Assembly: GCA_023212695.1 (NCBI GenBank)
Contig: JALCCG010000385.1
Coordinates: forward strand, 1-16,054
Length of the DNA: 16,054 bases
From: Sporisorium sorghi
Taxonomy: Eukaryota; Basidiomycota; Ustilaginomycetes; Ustilaginales; Ustilaginaceae
Direction: 5' to 3'
Positions 8,301 through 16,054 of the stretch are shown here, piece by piece (the first letter of the stretch is position 1; each line of letters begins with the position of its first letter). The notes under the pieces were generated by a model. The model saw only the letters and a program-made list of their open reading frames with translations, was not told the origin of the DNA and made no database searches. The translations under genes and the position numbers were made by a program.

Positions 8301-10100
8301 TTCGTCCCTGGCAGCCCTCTGCGAAGGGAACAAGTCATGAGGCTTGGTGAAATTTAGATGAGGGCGAGGATCGCCGGCTGCCGCGCTCTGCGACTCGGGT
8401 TTGGCATTCGAAGCATCGGCGTGCTTATTGAGGTGCTCGTCGAGCTCTGCAGTGAAGCCTTGCGTGCTACCCTGAGTTGCGCGCGTCTGAGAGTTGGCAT
8501 CGAAGCCCATGGAAGCTGAGCTCCAGACGCGCTCCATGGTTCTGCGGTGGGAAGTCGCGTTGGGGCCAAGATACTCGGACTGAGAGGCGGACAGCGACGG
8601 AAGATAGACGGAATTTTGGGATGACTGGGCTTGCGAGTGCGAGTGCGGGTGGAAGGACGGTGCGGACGGCCCAAACTGCTCTGGATTCCAAGGTGGCATC
8701 GGTGCCTGCGAAGGAATCAGAGGAGCCGAAGGCATGCTGGCGTCAGAGTGAGCGAAGCCACCTTGCGAGGAGAATCCTTGAGGAGCACCGCTGGCTGATG
8801 CTTGACCCGGGCCAAAGTCGATGCCGAGGTCTGCCATGATCTGCTCGACTTGGCCGGCGTTCGGTGGAGCAGCGGGAGCAGCACCTTGTTCGCTGAGATT
8901 GCGCAAGTCAACTGCAAAATAGTTCTCAGCCGATGTCGCCGCAGCAGCAGAGTGTGCCGAAGGCGAAACGCTCGATCCAGAGGGGACGAAGGCAGCGTCG
9001 GGACAGTGCTGACCGGGCTCGAGAGCTGCCTCGACTCGCACGCGTTCAGACGTCGGCACCGTCAGCATGCACGGATCGAGATTGCCCCATCCCTCGGTGT
9101 CGTTCCCCGTGCGCATCGCGCCGACAAAGAACTCGGACTGGAGCATGTCCGGCTGGCCTACAGCATCTCCATCGTACGGCAGCGGAGCAAGCGACGGCAT
9201 GCCGGATGGGACAGCCGAGGGCGCAAAGCCCGGGTCAATATAGCCCATCCGAGCAACGTCGCGTCGACCATGGTCAAAGGATTGGGATGCGGATCCGCTC
9301 GTGTTGGCTTCTGCACCAGGCCAGTATGCGGTCGCAGAGGGATGAACATAAGTCGGCTGCGCCTCGTGCCGCTCCCAAGGAAAGTGCATGTGATCGGGGG
9401 CCTGACTTGCTTCGTGCTCGACACTAGGTGTCTGCATCCACTCGGATCGATATGCAGGAACGGCCTGGCCACTGTTGTACGGTCGTCGCGTCGAGCCAGC
9501 CCGGCTGGTCATGGCCTCGGTAACGTTCGAGTAGAAGGTCGGTGCGCCCATCTGGGTGTGGGGGTCGGGCTCGTCCTTGGGCACGACGCCGAATCTGCCT
9601 TGATGAGTGCGAGTGGGTGAGGGAGGAACCGTATCGCGGCCGTAGTTGTCGGAGAATGATGGAGGACGCCCCATCGGGTCTGGCAGCAGGCGTTGCTCAT
9701 CTGCGGGTCGGCGCTGTACGGGGCTGTTGATGCCGTTGTCGAACGGAGATCTGAGCGAGAGCATGCTGTAGCTGCTCGTAGGCGCGAAACTAGAACCCGC
9801 CGATGCCGACGAGCCGGGCACGTTGGAGGCGCTGTAGAGACGCTCGGCGCCAGACGCAACAGCGGCAGTCGAAGAAGCCTCTGGCGAACGGTAGAGGTGA
9901 GGGTGCTTGCGGCGCAGATGGCGTGCCATGCTATCGTTGCGGGAGAAGGCGCGGTTGCAACCCGGACAGCTGAAGTCGCGGCGCTGCGTATGGGTCATCT
10001 CGTGTCGGCGCAGGTGTGCCCGCTTGACGAAGGAAGCTGAGCATCCGGGCACATCGCAATGGAACTTACGAGCCGGATCCTGGCCTCGAAAGACAGGCAT
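5331..10100 (-). CDS. C2H2 zinc-finger transcription factor with fungal-specific TF domain
   Basis: A single uninterrupted frame of 1589 residues. Two classical fingers are at the extreme N-terminus: C15-x4-C20-x12-H33-x3-H37 and C45-x2-C48-x12-H61-x4-H66, joined by THTQRRDF in place of the canonical TGEKP linker. Residues about 70-700 are Ser/Pro/Gln/Ala-rich and probably disordered. Residues about 715-960 (HPSAEMLECLAPLIPN through the SRKRTLLFGAILDSQSS region) have the helical look of the fungal-specific transcription factor domain (PF04082), with conserved-looking helices continuing at about 1100-1290. The tail is Ser/Arg-rich and acidic in places. It should be a nuclear DNA-binding regulator; the target genes cannot be read from sequence. 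The first ATG of the frame opens directly into finger 1, and a degenerate copy of this start (1552-1674) keeps the same Met. The 3' end converges on the ferredoxin gene. Confidence 0.93.
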   Translation of the reverse strand: MPVFRGQDPARKFHCDVPGCSASFVKRAHLRRHEMTHTQRRDFSCPGCNRAFSRNDSMARHLRRKHPHLYRSPEASSTAAVASGAERLYSASNVPGSSASAGSSFAPTSSYSMLSLRSPFDNGINSPVQRRPADEQRLLPDPMGRPPSFSDNYGRDTVPPSPTRTHQGRFGVVPKDEPDPHTQMGAPTFYSNVTEAMTSRAGSTRRPYNSGQAVPAYRSEWMQTPSVEHEASQAPDHMHFPWERHEAQPTYVHPSATAYWPGAEANTSGSASQSFDHGRRDVARMGYIDPGFAPSAVPSGMPSLAPLPYDGDAVGQPDMLQSEFFVGAMRTGNDTEGWGNLDPCMLTVPTSERVRVEAALEPGQHCPDAAFVPSGSSVSPSAHSAAAATSAENYFAVDLRNLSEQGAAPAAPPNAGQVEQIMADLGIDFGPGQASASGAPQGFSSQGGFAHSDASMPSAPLIPSQAPMPPWNPEQFGPSAPSFHPHSHSQAQSSQNSVYLPSLSASQSEYLGPNATSHRRTMERVWSSASMGFDANSQTRATQGSTQGFTAELDEHLNKHADASNAKPESQSAAAGDPRPHLNFTKPHDLFPSQRAARDEEGARKSARNGDKQHQADSFPNVQHAAASNSQDVDMDPSREGTQNGNDSNMPPTAPSGETTTLMGPPRQDHVHFTSANDKAEMEVDEPPLPADAKQRNSSASATTSAVSGDQLQQVVDRFRVFAQLCQDHMHPSAEMLECLAPLIPNVVRTDAPFYHPKMIGSQKTHSAEEAFALLSLASLQSSDLHLKEEGHRLICFLYGLVMLSYKHTLHLGAKLQSFLNCLMLVGVYGMRQHTPDLWHKFEQNRESILLDVLKVETRSGRLDTAMDRIETDDLNDLGEEQLFKLWSQWYEHESRKRTLLFGAILDSQSSCYFSPFKIDLSARAEGPRCQFLFAHVHEPCADKVFFAWPPKAWASQLATSASLPSAKGAKIAAHDGKLPSIAASLTEQLLRPHVAHQHGAAGHPRFRSSFDFGSCKGGAEVSKLLRSDADRSQPARAADAAAFVEVAETAGMSGRSSRRPSNAEVQKPERSECATAAEARVVPQLYMSALLEAVNGAWMTDSGWYQTPAWGAAAIAEQLEIDAKDFDIESASLAHLPGWRIGRTLHATQVAHALMNWSEMFSGWKDGCHAKGNEAAAELGLKVTDDAHHLTIRWQAIFLGLCTPLPSLCFYLDTSQRTSELDKDRHVRISQLLKKWVDSAHCRRALVHAGTILTLLCAAKIRCNKEKLGPAASHAVYMALVVLVCTSKILSEQQQSPRHTNATNEQSCEELIPTKEVWSSLFESSDEGKKDKAADTAEQGNDADPSNDKAEWLRVRFWHRKFQFLGLAGIFRGHEQEERYEVYADWRASVSAGAGVAAPSALRRGPLFRPRWSSFAGEARLSEGRRETIHVHHAGSGSGDHRRSSQAPLLAPQQDTDRDLLRRHLRTTLTGSNSNSNNASTETRRWILQGATHQASFCGLALWKPDPAEKDAEAAPSRGEQADVAPKVLGRDQLRELVMWVREDSPAWCFSQEYTSLLLGALQEDWDTEGKASASAAASSSNNQECVV

Positions 10101-10838
10101 GATGCAACCTTATTGCGAGGCGAGCTGAGCTCCAGGAGCAGTCGCAGAAGCAGCGTTTGCGAACGGCGGTGCTGACGAGCGGTACGATGGAAGCAAGAAG
10201 CGCACTGGAAGCCAGCGATGTGGCGATGTTTTACCTCGATATGTGGAGACGGTGAAGGTGGGACAAGAAGGGAGGGACGAATGGGGATGACGGTCGCATT
10301 TAAGCGAAAGTCGACGGACAGGTTTGCAGAGGTCTGCAGAGGACACGGACTCGTTGTGGGGCCACTGCGGTTGTCAAGCGTTCCCACCAGGGTCATGAGC
10401 CCCACCACGGCAGGGCAGGCGTGGATGAAAGACAGGCGCACTTGCCGCGCCCCTCTGTCTGAGTCCTGAATGGCATCGGATCTGATTGGGTGGCAAAGCA
10501 CGCCACCGGGAAAGGTGCCCCGACAGGCACTGCAACGGTGCCGGCACACGACATCAAATGCGGGAATGAGAAGCAGGCAGATAAGGTGTACTTCATCTCG
10601 TGAGAAGTGCAGCCGTGCAGCCAGGCAGTCAAGCAGCCAAGTCGATTTGGTGATTGCGAGTGATTGGGCTGGTGGGCGTTGACGAGAGATGGGATGAAAT
10701 GCAGAGATGAGCGCACCAAGTCACAAAGCTTGGGAATCGTGCCGTCAAGCTCAAGCTTCGCCTCGAGATGCAGCTCGCTGTCGGTCAAAAAAAAAAAAGA
10801 AGAAGAGGGAAAACGCCGGCGATAAACCCAACGAAGGT
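10101..10838. promoter_or_regulatory. upstream region of the transcription factor; 3' flank of the MBL gene
   Basis: There are 738 bases without a supported gene, between two genes both on the minus strand. It should hold the 3' UTR of the MBL-fold gene and the promoter and leader of the transcription factor. It includes a 12-A run at 10787-10798 (poly-T on the coding strand) and scattered CAGCC/CAGTC units at about 10610-10640. I see no tRNA or convincing regulatory site. Confidence 0.5.
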
Positions 10839-12118
10839 TCAAGCTGCATCTTGGCTCAGCGCCTCGAAGTCGTCTGGCGAGTGACCTTCCTTCTGGATGT
10901 AGTAGCGAGCCGAGCGTAGAAGCGCAAAGCGGGAGTCGGCCAGAATGTGACGGCCCGACCAACCACCGAAAGTGGCCGCCCATTCAAACCTTCGCATCTG
11001 AACCCAGATGTGCTCGACGTCGCGTGGAGGTAGTGGGATGTTGTTCGGGAAACTGTAGGCAAAGGTGAATCTCTTGCGATCCAGCATGACCATGAATGTG
11101 TCGGCGCAAAAGACTGCACCACCCTTGGGAGCCTGATCTTGATCTTGGGGTGCATCCGAGTCGCGGTCCCAGTGGAGCGAGGAGGAGCCAGGGAAATGCC
11201 CTCCGCACCGGATAAGGGTGATAGATGAAAGATGTGGGAGGCTGAAAAGGTCGTTATCGACTTCGACAATGTGCTGTTGGCGTGCAGCGAGGTCTGGGTG
11301 GGCAGATGCAGGATGCAGGCCTCGTTGAAACCAATGGCGGTCGAGCTTGGAAATGAAGACGCTGCAGTTGAGCATTTTGGCCCAAGTGAGGCTTGCACCG
11401 AAAAAGTGGGGATGGCTGATAAAGATGGCGGCAACCTTCCCAGTGGGACTGAGCGAGCAGATACGCTGCATGAGGTCAACAGAGGCGAAACCGTTACAGT
11501 CCCATATAACGACACCGGCCTTGGTGAGGAGGAGGATGGGGGTTTGGCCGATGCCTACGGGAGGGTTAAGCTTGATGCGAATGATACGAGCGTCTGACTC
11601 TTCTGGGACAAGGTTCAACGTCGTCTTGGGAACGAGCTGCCGCTGCGAAGTGTATGCTTGGCCGGTTGGACATGGGTACTGTCGGTCATCTGTATCAAGA
11701 CGAGGTTCGAGACGGAGAGGAACAGCAGCGTCTGGTTGTCAGCGTTACGCTCGAGCATGAGAAAGGGCTCTTGACTGCCGGTGGGAGTGTTGCTAGGCTT
11801 TAGTCAAAGCCCACCTGGGTTGCATACCATAGCAAATGGGACATTCGTCTGGTCCCACTGTTGTAGAGAACGGATTCCCACAGGTTGTGCAAACAGCAAG
11901 GTCGGCGCTGCAGAAAGGACAATTGACCGTGGTGGTGGCGGCGATGTGGATGAAGCAAAGGTCAGCTTGAATTGGCCGACAAGGTGCAAGAATGCAAAGC
12001 AAGAACATGTCCGAAGTTAGGATGCAGCAACGACCAACTCAACTTACTCTTGGTCCCAACTCTCTTGCATTCTCGAGTACGTCGCCGACTCGACAGCCGG
12101 CGATGAGGTGGATGGCAT
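10839..12118 (-). CDS. metallo-beta-lactamase-fold protein with N-terminal Cys4 zinc module
   Basis: Exons on the minus strand are 12118-12048, 11907-11828 and 11689-10839. The introns are 140 bases (GTAAGT...CTGCAG) and 138 bases (GTATGC...ATACAG). The joined product is 333 residues, and the splicing produces a continuous CTTC...CPICYDDRQY sequence. Cys30, Cys33, Cys46 and Cys49 form a CxxC...CxxC module suited to one zinc. The MBL part follows from about residue 80, with the beta-strand ILLLTKAGVVIWDCNG, an SHPHFF motif (His143, His145), GGHFPG (His215) and CADTF (Asp247). The classic HxHxDH is incomplete: the Asp-His pair is missing after the first two His. It is probably a soluble hydrolase or redox relative of unknown substrate, or has lost catalysis. 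It is divergent from MEF1. ATG 12118 was chosen because its exon splices in frame; a further 5' exon is not excluded. Confidence 0.87.
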
Positions 12119-13102
12119 GGTGGTGGCCGATTCGGAAGACGGTTCGAGCAAAGCAATCGATTGAATCTCGAGCGTCGTCGACTTGCTGCGGTGAACGATC
12201 CGCGCTTACCGCGGCTGTGCTCAGCAAACTGATCGAAGATCGATGGACGATTCGGCTGATCCGGAATGAAGCGTGACAAAGGCACTGTGCGTAAGCCCCT
12301 TAGCACCAAGGAGCAAGGCGGAGGAACAGCGTCGTGGTGATGAGGCAAGAGCGCCACTGCACAAGCATCATCGCTTCAACTCCGGCAATTCGGGCCATTG
12401 TCAGTCGGATCACAGCATAGCCGCTTTTTGGATCGGCCATCGGCTCGCTTTCCGACAACTGCTCGTTCCTCTGCTGCCATGCGATAGCAAGACGCTCGGA
12501 AGCACCGAATGAAGTTCAGCACTCACGTTGTCGGCTCTTCCGTGGACCGCACTTTGGTCATCTCACACTCAGCTCAGCTCAGCTACAGCAAGCTTGGATG
12601 CGTGATGGTTGACCGCGGATAGACGCCGAGCGTCGGGGCTCGAAATCGAACTTCGCAGCGTCTCGAATGTCGTGTGTGGAGAGGTTTTTTTGAGAGGCTC
12701 TTCAGGGTCTCTTGATCATGCAGAGACGAGACGCTAAAGCCCTCCAAAAAAATCTTTAATTGTTGAATTGCTCTGACCTCACAAATACAAACTTGCGAAA
12801 AAATCGCTTTTGTCAGCTTCGAAGCTTGCCCGATTGCCACCGATGTCGGAACCCTTTCTTCTTTTGGCCTGCAGAAAAATTTGAGATTTTTGGAAGAAGT
12901 CGAGGAAGCTTAGATGAGGAGAGTTCAAAGAGGCGCTGCTCGATGCGGGTTGGCTTCCGAGACGACGGCGAGACCGACACAACCCGCTCCTTCCACCTTC
13001 ACATCGCATACCATTGATCACCTTCTCATCGGACCATCCGACCAACGCTCAGTCGAGGAGACACCAGTGAATCAGCGCTGAGTCCTCCTCTTCGTAGTCA
13101 CC
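12119..13102. promoter_or_regulatory. shared upstream region between MBL-fold (-) and MEF1 (+) genes
   Basis: There are 984 bases between divergent start codons. Small open frames (for example 12273-12512 + and 12583-12840 -) have no family resemblance or coding-like bias. Near 12564-12587 the motif CACTCAGCTC continues as repeated AGCTC units. The stretch 12670-12910 has several A and T runs, as common in fungal promoters. I see no tRNA. Confidence 0.55.
12564..12587 (+). repeat. short AGCTC tandem repeat in the MBL/MEF1 upstream region
   Basis: CACTCAGCTCAGCTCAGCT contains two AGCTC units and a partial third. The leading CACTCAGCTC is the same ten bases found twice in the ferredoxin leader. 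Confidence 0.6.
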
Positions 13103-13688
13103 ATGGTCGCCATTCCTCGAGTGGCCACAGCTCGTTCGCTGGCTCGACAGCTGGCTCGACACAACCTGCGAGTCACTGGCATCGCATCGACTCCTCTCCG
13201 CATCGCCGTCGCTTCCACACCATTCGCCCGCTCGCCATCGTCATCACTCCGCAACTTCAGCCTCTCCACCCGCAGAAGCGCAGCAGCAGCGGTCAAGGCA
13301 CCTCCCGCACACGATGCAGCTGCCCAAACCGCACACGACGGCGCGCACCAGCCCATGGCCGAGCTCACCGAAGCCGACCTCAGCCGTCTGGTCCGACAGC
13401 GCAACGTCGGTATCTCGGCACACATCGACAGTGGCAAGACGACCTTGACCGAGCGAGTGCTCTTCTACACGGGCAGGATCAAGGACATCCACGAGGTCAG
13501 GGGCAGGGACGCCGTTGGAGCCAAGATGGACCACATGGAGCTCGAGCGTGAAAAGGGTATTACGATTCAGAGTGCTGCCACCTACTGCAGCTGGAAGGCC
13601 ACTCCACCCACAGAAAAGGCGAGCGTCAGCGGCGATGCTGCCAACGTCGACAGCAAGGACCTCATGGCCAAGAAGGAGGACTTCCACA

Positions 13689-13722
<34 letters not shown>

Positions 13723-15643
13723 TACCATCGAGGTGGAGCGTGCGCTGCGTGTGCTCGACGGTGCCGTCCTCGTCCTCTGCGCTGTGTCGGGCGTGCAGTC
13801 GCAGACCATCACCGTCGACAGGCAGATGCGACGATACTCGGTGCCGCGCGTCAGCTTCATCAACAAGATGGACCGTGCCGGTGCCAACCCGTGGCGCGTG
13901 ATTGGTCAGATCCGCAACAAGCTCAAGATGCCCTCTGCTGCCGTGCAGATCCCCATCGGTGCCGAGGACGATTTCAATGGTGTCATTGACCTCATTCGAT
14001 GGAAGGCGGTGTACAACGAGGGTCACAAGGGTATCGAGATTCGCGAGACCGACGAGATCCCCGCTGAGTACCTCGAGTTGGCAAAAGAGAAACGCGCCGA
14101 GCTTATCGAGCAGCTCGCAGAGGTCGACGACGAGATGACCGAGATCTTCATTGAAGAGCGCGAACCCACCATCGAGGAGCTCGCCGCCGCCATCCGACGT
14201 ACCACCATCCGATGCCAGTTCTCGCCCGTTTTCCTCGGCTCCGCCATCAAGAACAAGGGTGTTCAGGCCATGCTCGACGGTGTGTGCGCCTACCTGCCCA
14301 ACCCTGCCGAAGTGCCTGCTACTGCGATGGACATGAGCGCCTCTGCCACCAAAAAGGCCGCCGAGGAAGCTGCCCAGGCCGCGGGCGAGGACGAAGAAGC
14401 TGCCGCCGAAGCACGCAAGAACGCCGCCCCGCCCGTCCTGCCCCTCTCCCCCGCCTCCGACGCGCCCCTCGTCGGTCTCGCCTTCAAGCTCGAAGAGGGC
14501 AAGTACGGCCAGCTCACATACATGCGCGTCTACCAAGGAACACTCAAGCGCGGCAACCTCATCTTCAACGCACGCACGGGCAAGAAAGTCAAAGTACCCC
14601 GCCTCGTGCGCATGCACTCGAACGACATGGAGGACGTCGACGAGATCGGCGCGGGCGAGATCTGCGCCATGTTCGGCGTCGAGTGCTCCTCGGGCGACAC
14701 GTTCACCGACGGAACGACGCAGCTGAGCATGACGAGCATGTTCGTCCCCGAACCCGTCATCTCGCTGGCCATTACGCCGGAGGGGAAAGAATCGCAGAAC
14801 TTCTCGCGCGCGCTCAACCGGTTCCAGAAGGAGGACCCGACGTTCCGCGTGCACGTGGATAAGGAGTCGAACGAGACGATTATTTCGGGCATGGGTGAGC
14901 TGCACCTCGAGATCTACGTCGAGCGCATGCGTCGCGAGTACAACGTGCCGTGCACGACGGGCAAGCCGCGCGTTGCGTTCCGCGAGACGGTGGAGAAGAA
15001 GGCGACGTTTGCGTATACGCACAAGAAGCAAACGGGTGGTGCGGGCCAGTTCGGTCGCGTTATGGGCTACATCGAGCCCATGGAGGTCGACCCGGAAACC
15101 GGGGTGGACACGGCGTTCGAAAACCGCGTCGTCGGCGGCTCCATCCCCAACGGCTACATCGCCGCGTGCGAGAAGGGCTTCTACGACGCCCTCGAAAAGG
15201 GCGCGCTTTCGGGCCACGCAGTGACGGGTGTCCGCTTCGTGCTCGAAGACGGCGCGGCGCACAGCGTCGACTCGTCCGAACTCGCCTTCCGCCTCGCCAC
15301 CGCCGGCGCCTTCCGCGAGGCCTACCAGAAAGCCAACCCCGTGATCCTCGAGCCGAAAATGACCGTCGAAGTCGTCGCACCCATCGAGTTCCAGGGCGCC
15401 GTCATCGGCGCACTCAACCAACGCAAGGGCACCATCTCGGACACCGAGGTGCGCGAGGACGAGTTCACCTTGACCGCCGAAGTGTCGCTCAACGACATGT
15501 TCGGCTACAGCTCCCAGCTGCGCGGCCTCACCCAGGGCAAGGGCGAGTTCTCGATGGAGTACAAGTGCCACACGCCCGTCATGATGAACATCCAGAAGGA
15601 GATGCAGGAGGCCTACCGCAAGAAGCAGACCGAGAAGAAGTGA
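13103..15643 (+). CDS. MEF1: mitochondrial elongation factor G 1 (translational GTPase)
   Basis: Intronless, 846 residues. It catalyses GTP-dependent translocation of tRNA and mRNA on the mitochondrial ribosome. Residues 1 to about 85 are a basic, Ser/Ala-rich import sequence. All G motifs are present: AHIDSGKT (106-113), GITIQ (152-156), DTPGH (200-204), NKMD (254-257) and GSA (379-381). Later hallmarks are [15 protein letters not shown] (domain II), [15 protein letters not shown] (domain III, about 594), [14 protein letters not shown] (domain IV, about 640) and [15 protein letters not shown] (domain V, about 761). These fit Mef1, not the recycling paralogue Mef2. Two insertions stand out: a Lys/Ser-rich one at about 165-193 between the switch regions, and an Ala/Glu/Lys-rich one at about 412-452 before domain II. 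The start CACCATGG is an excellent initiation context. Confidence 0.97.
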
Positions 15644-15948
15644 TCCGCGCGATCTCCATCCTAAAACTTCTACATGCCGTAGACTCGTCGCTTTTGTGTT
15701 TGTACCAGTGTTGTTTACGTATAGATTTTTTGCCTGTCAGCCCAACCACAACTCACTTTGCATTCTGTTCGGCGTGCGTGAATGTATCTTTGTAAGTTGA
15801 ACGAGGAGTTCGGGAACACACACTGAGGATCAGCCCACACATCGGCGATGTTGAAACAATCTTATACAATGCTGCAGATGGAGGTAAGCCCGGAGATCGT
15901 CGCCGTCCGAGGCTTGGGTATGACAAGAAGAATACGAAACTGAAAACG
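15644..15948. other. 3' flank of MEF1
   Basis: No gene is visible in these 305 bases. The first part after the TGA is T-rich and should be the 3' UTR. I cannot place a polyadenylation site with confidence. Confidence 0.6.
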
Positions 15949-15988
<40 letters not shown>

Positions 15989-16054
15989 AAGGAAAAAATT
16001 TAGGAGAGGAAAAAGAAAAAAGTGGCCCTGGGAAAAAAGGGGGGGGTCAAGAAG
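15949..16054. repeat. poly-A (38 bases) and A/G-rich contig edge
   Basis: An uninterrupted A run at 15949-15986 is followed by purine-rich, poorly structured sequence with a run of G near the end. It resembles degraded assembly sequence and mirrors the left edge. Confidence 0.8.

Noticed and set aside
7422..8357. 311-residue + strand frame inside the transcription factor gene
   Set aside because: Antisense shadow of the fungal TF-domain region, with no recognisable motif.
13244..15571. 775-residue open frame on the minus strand, antisense to MEF1
   Set aside because: It mirrors a GC-rich, C-ending-codon gene. The product is a Leu/Val/Asp/His/Arg-rich string with no domain, while the + strand has every EF-G motif.
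13103..15986. MEF1 as a retrocopy with a genomic poly-A tail
   Set aside because: The frame is intact, the large transcription factor here is also intronless, and the A run sits at a low-quality contig edge 305 bases after the stop.
1..16054. tRNA, rRNA, CRISPR array or transposon
   Set aside because: GGTTCGA-like strings (for example near 741 and 12141) have no matching acceptor or anticodon arms. I found no spaced direct repeats, terminal inverted repeats, transposase or reverse transcriptase.

Overview
The window reads as a small contig from a basidiomycete fungus, most probably a smut (Ustilaginales) or close yeast-like relative. Supporting signs are short introns with GT(A/G)AGT-type donors, large intronless ORFs with C-ending codons, a C2H2 transcription factor, and nuclear genes for mitochondrial proteins. 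The genus is inference. Both ends dissolve into A-rich low-complexity sequence, so they look like assembly edges.

Layout, left to right. (1) 1-150 is A-rich edge sequence. (2) 151-923 holds no supported gene, but ends in an intron-like signature (TACTAAC, 37 T, GCAG). (3) 924-1296 (+) is the 3' exon of a secreted, probably GPI-anchored protein whose 5' part I cannot find. (4) 1552-1674 (+) is a degenerate copy of the start of the zinc-finger gene located at 10100. (5) 1700-3457 (-) is a lysine 2,3-aminomutase-like radical SAM gene, one intron, broken in this sequence by an in-frame TAG and a one-base frameshift. (6) 4388-5109 (+) is a three-exon mitochondrial [2Fe-2S] ferredoxin, head-to-head with (5). 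(7) 5331-10100 (-) is an intronless 1589-residue C2H2 transcription factor. (8) 10839-12118 (-) is a three-exon metallo-beta-lactamase-fold protein with an N-terminal Cys4 module. (9) 13103-15643 (+) is mitochondrial elongation factor G (MEF1), head-to-head with (8). (10) 15644-16054 is the 3' flank and A-rich edge.

Functionally, three of the genes (radical SAM enzyme, ferredoxin, MEF1) have N-termini that look like mitochondrial presequences. The radical SAM/ferredoxin pair is the most suggestive partnership: a radical SAM enzyme needs an electron donor for its iron-sulfur cluster, and a ferredoxin lies across a shared 930-base upstream region. Nothing here forms an obvious large cluster, mobile element, CRISPR array or RNA gene. 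The items most worth a second look are the zinc-finger fragment, the two lesions in the radical SAM gene, and that gene pair.
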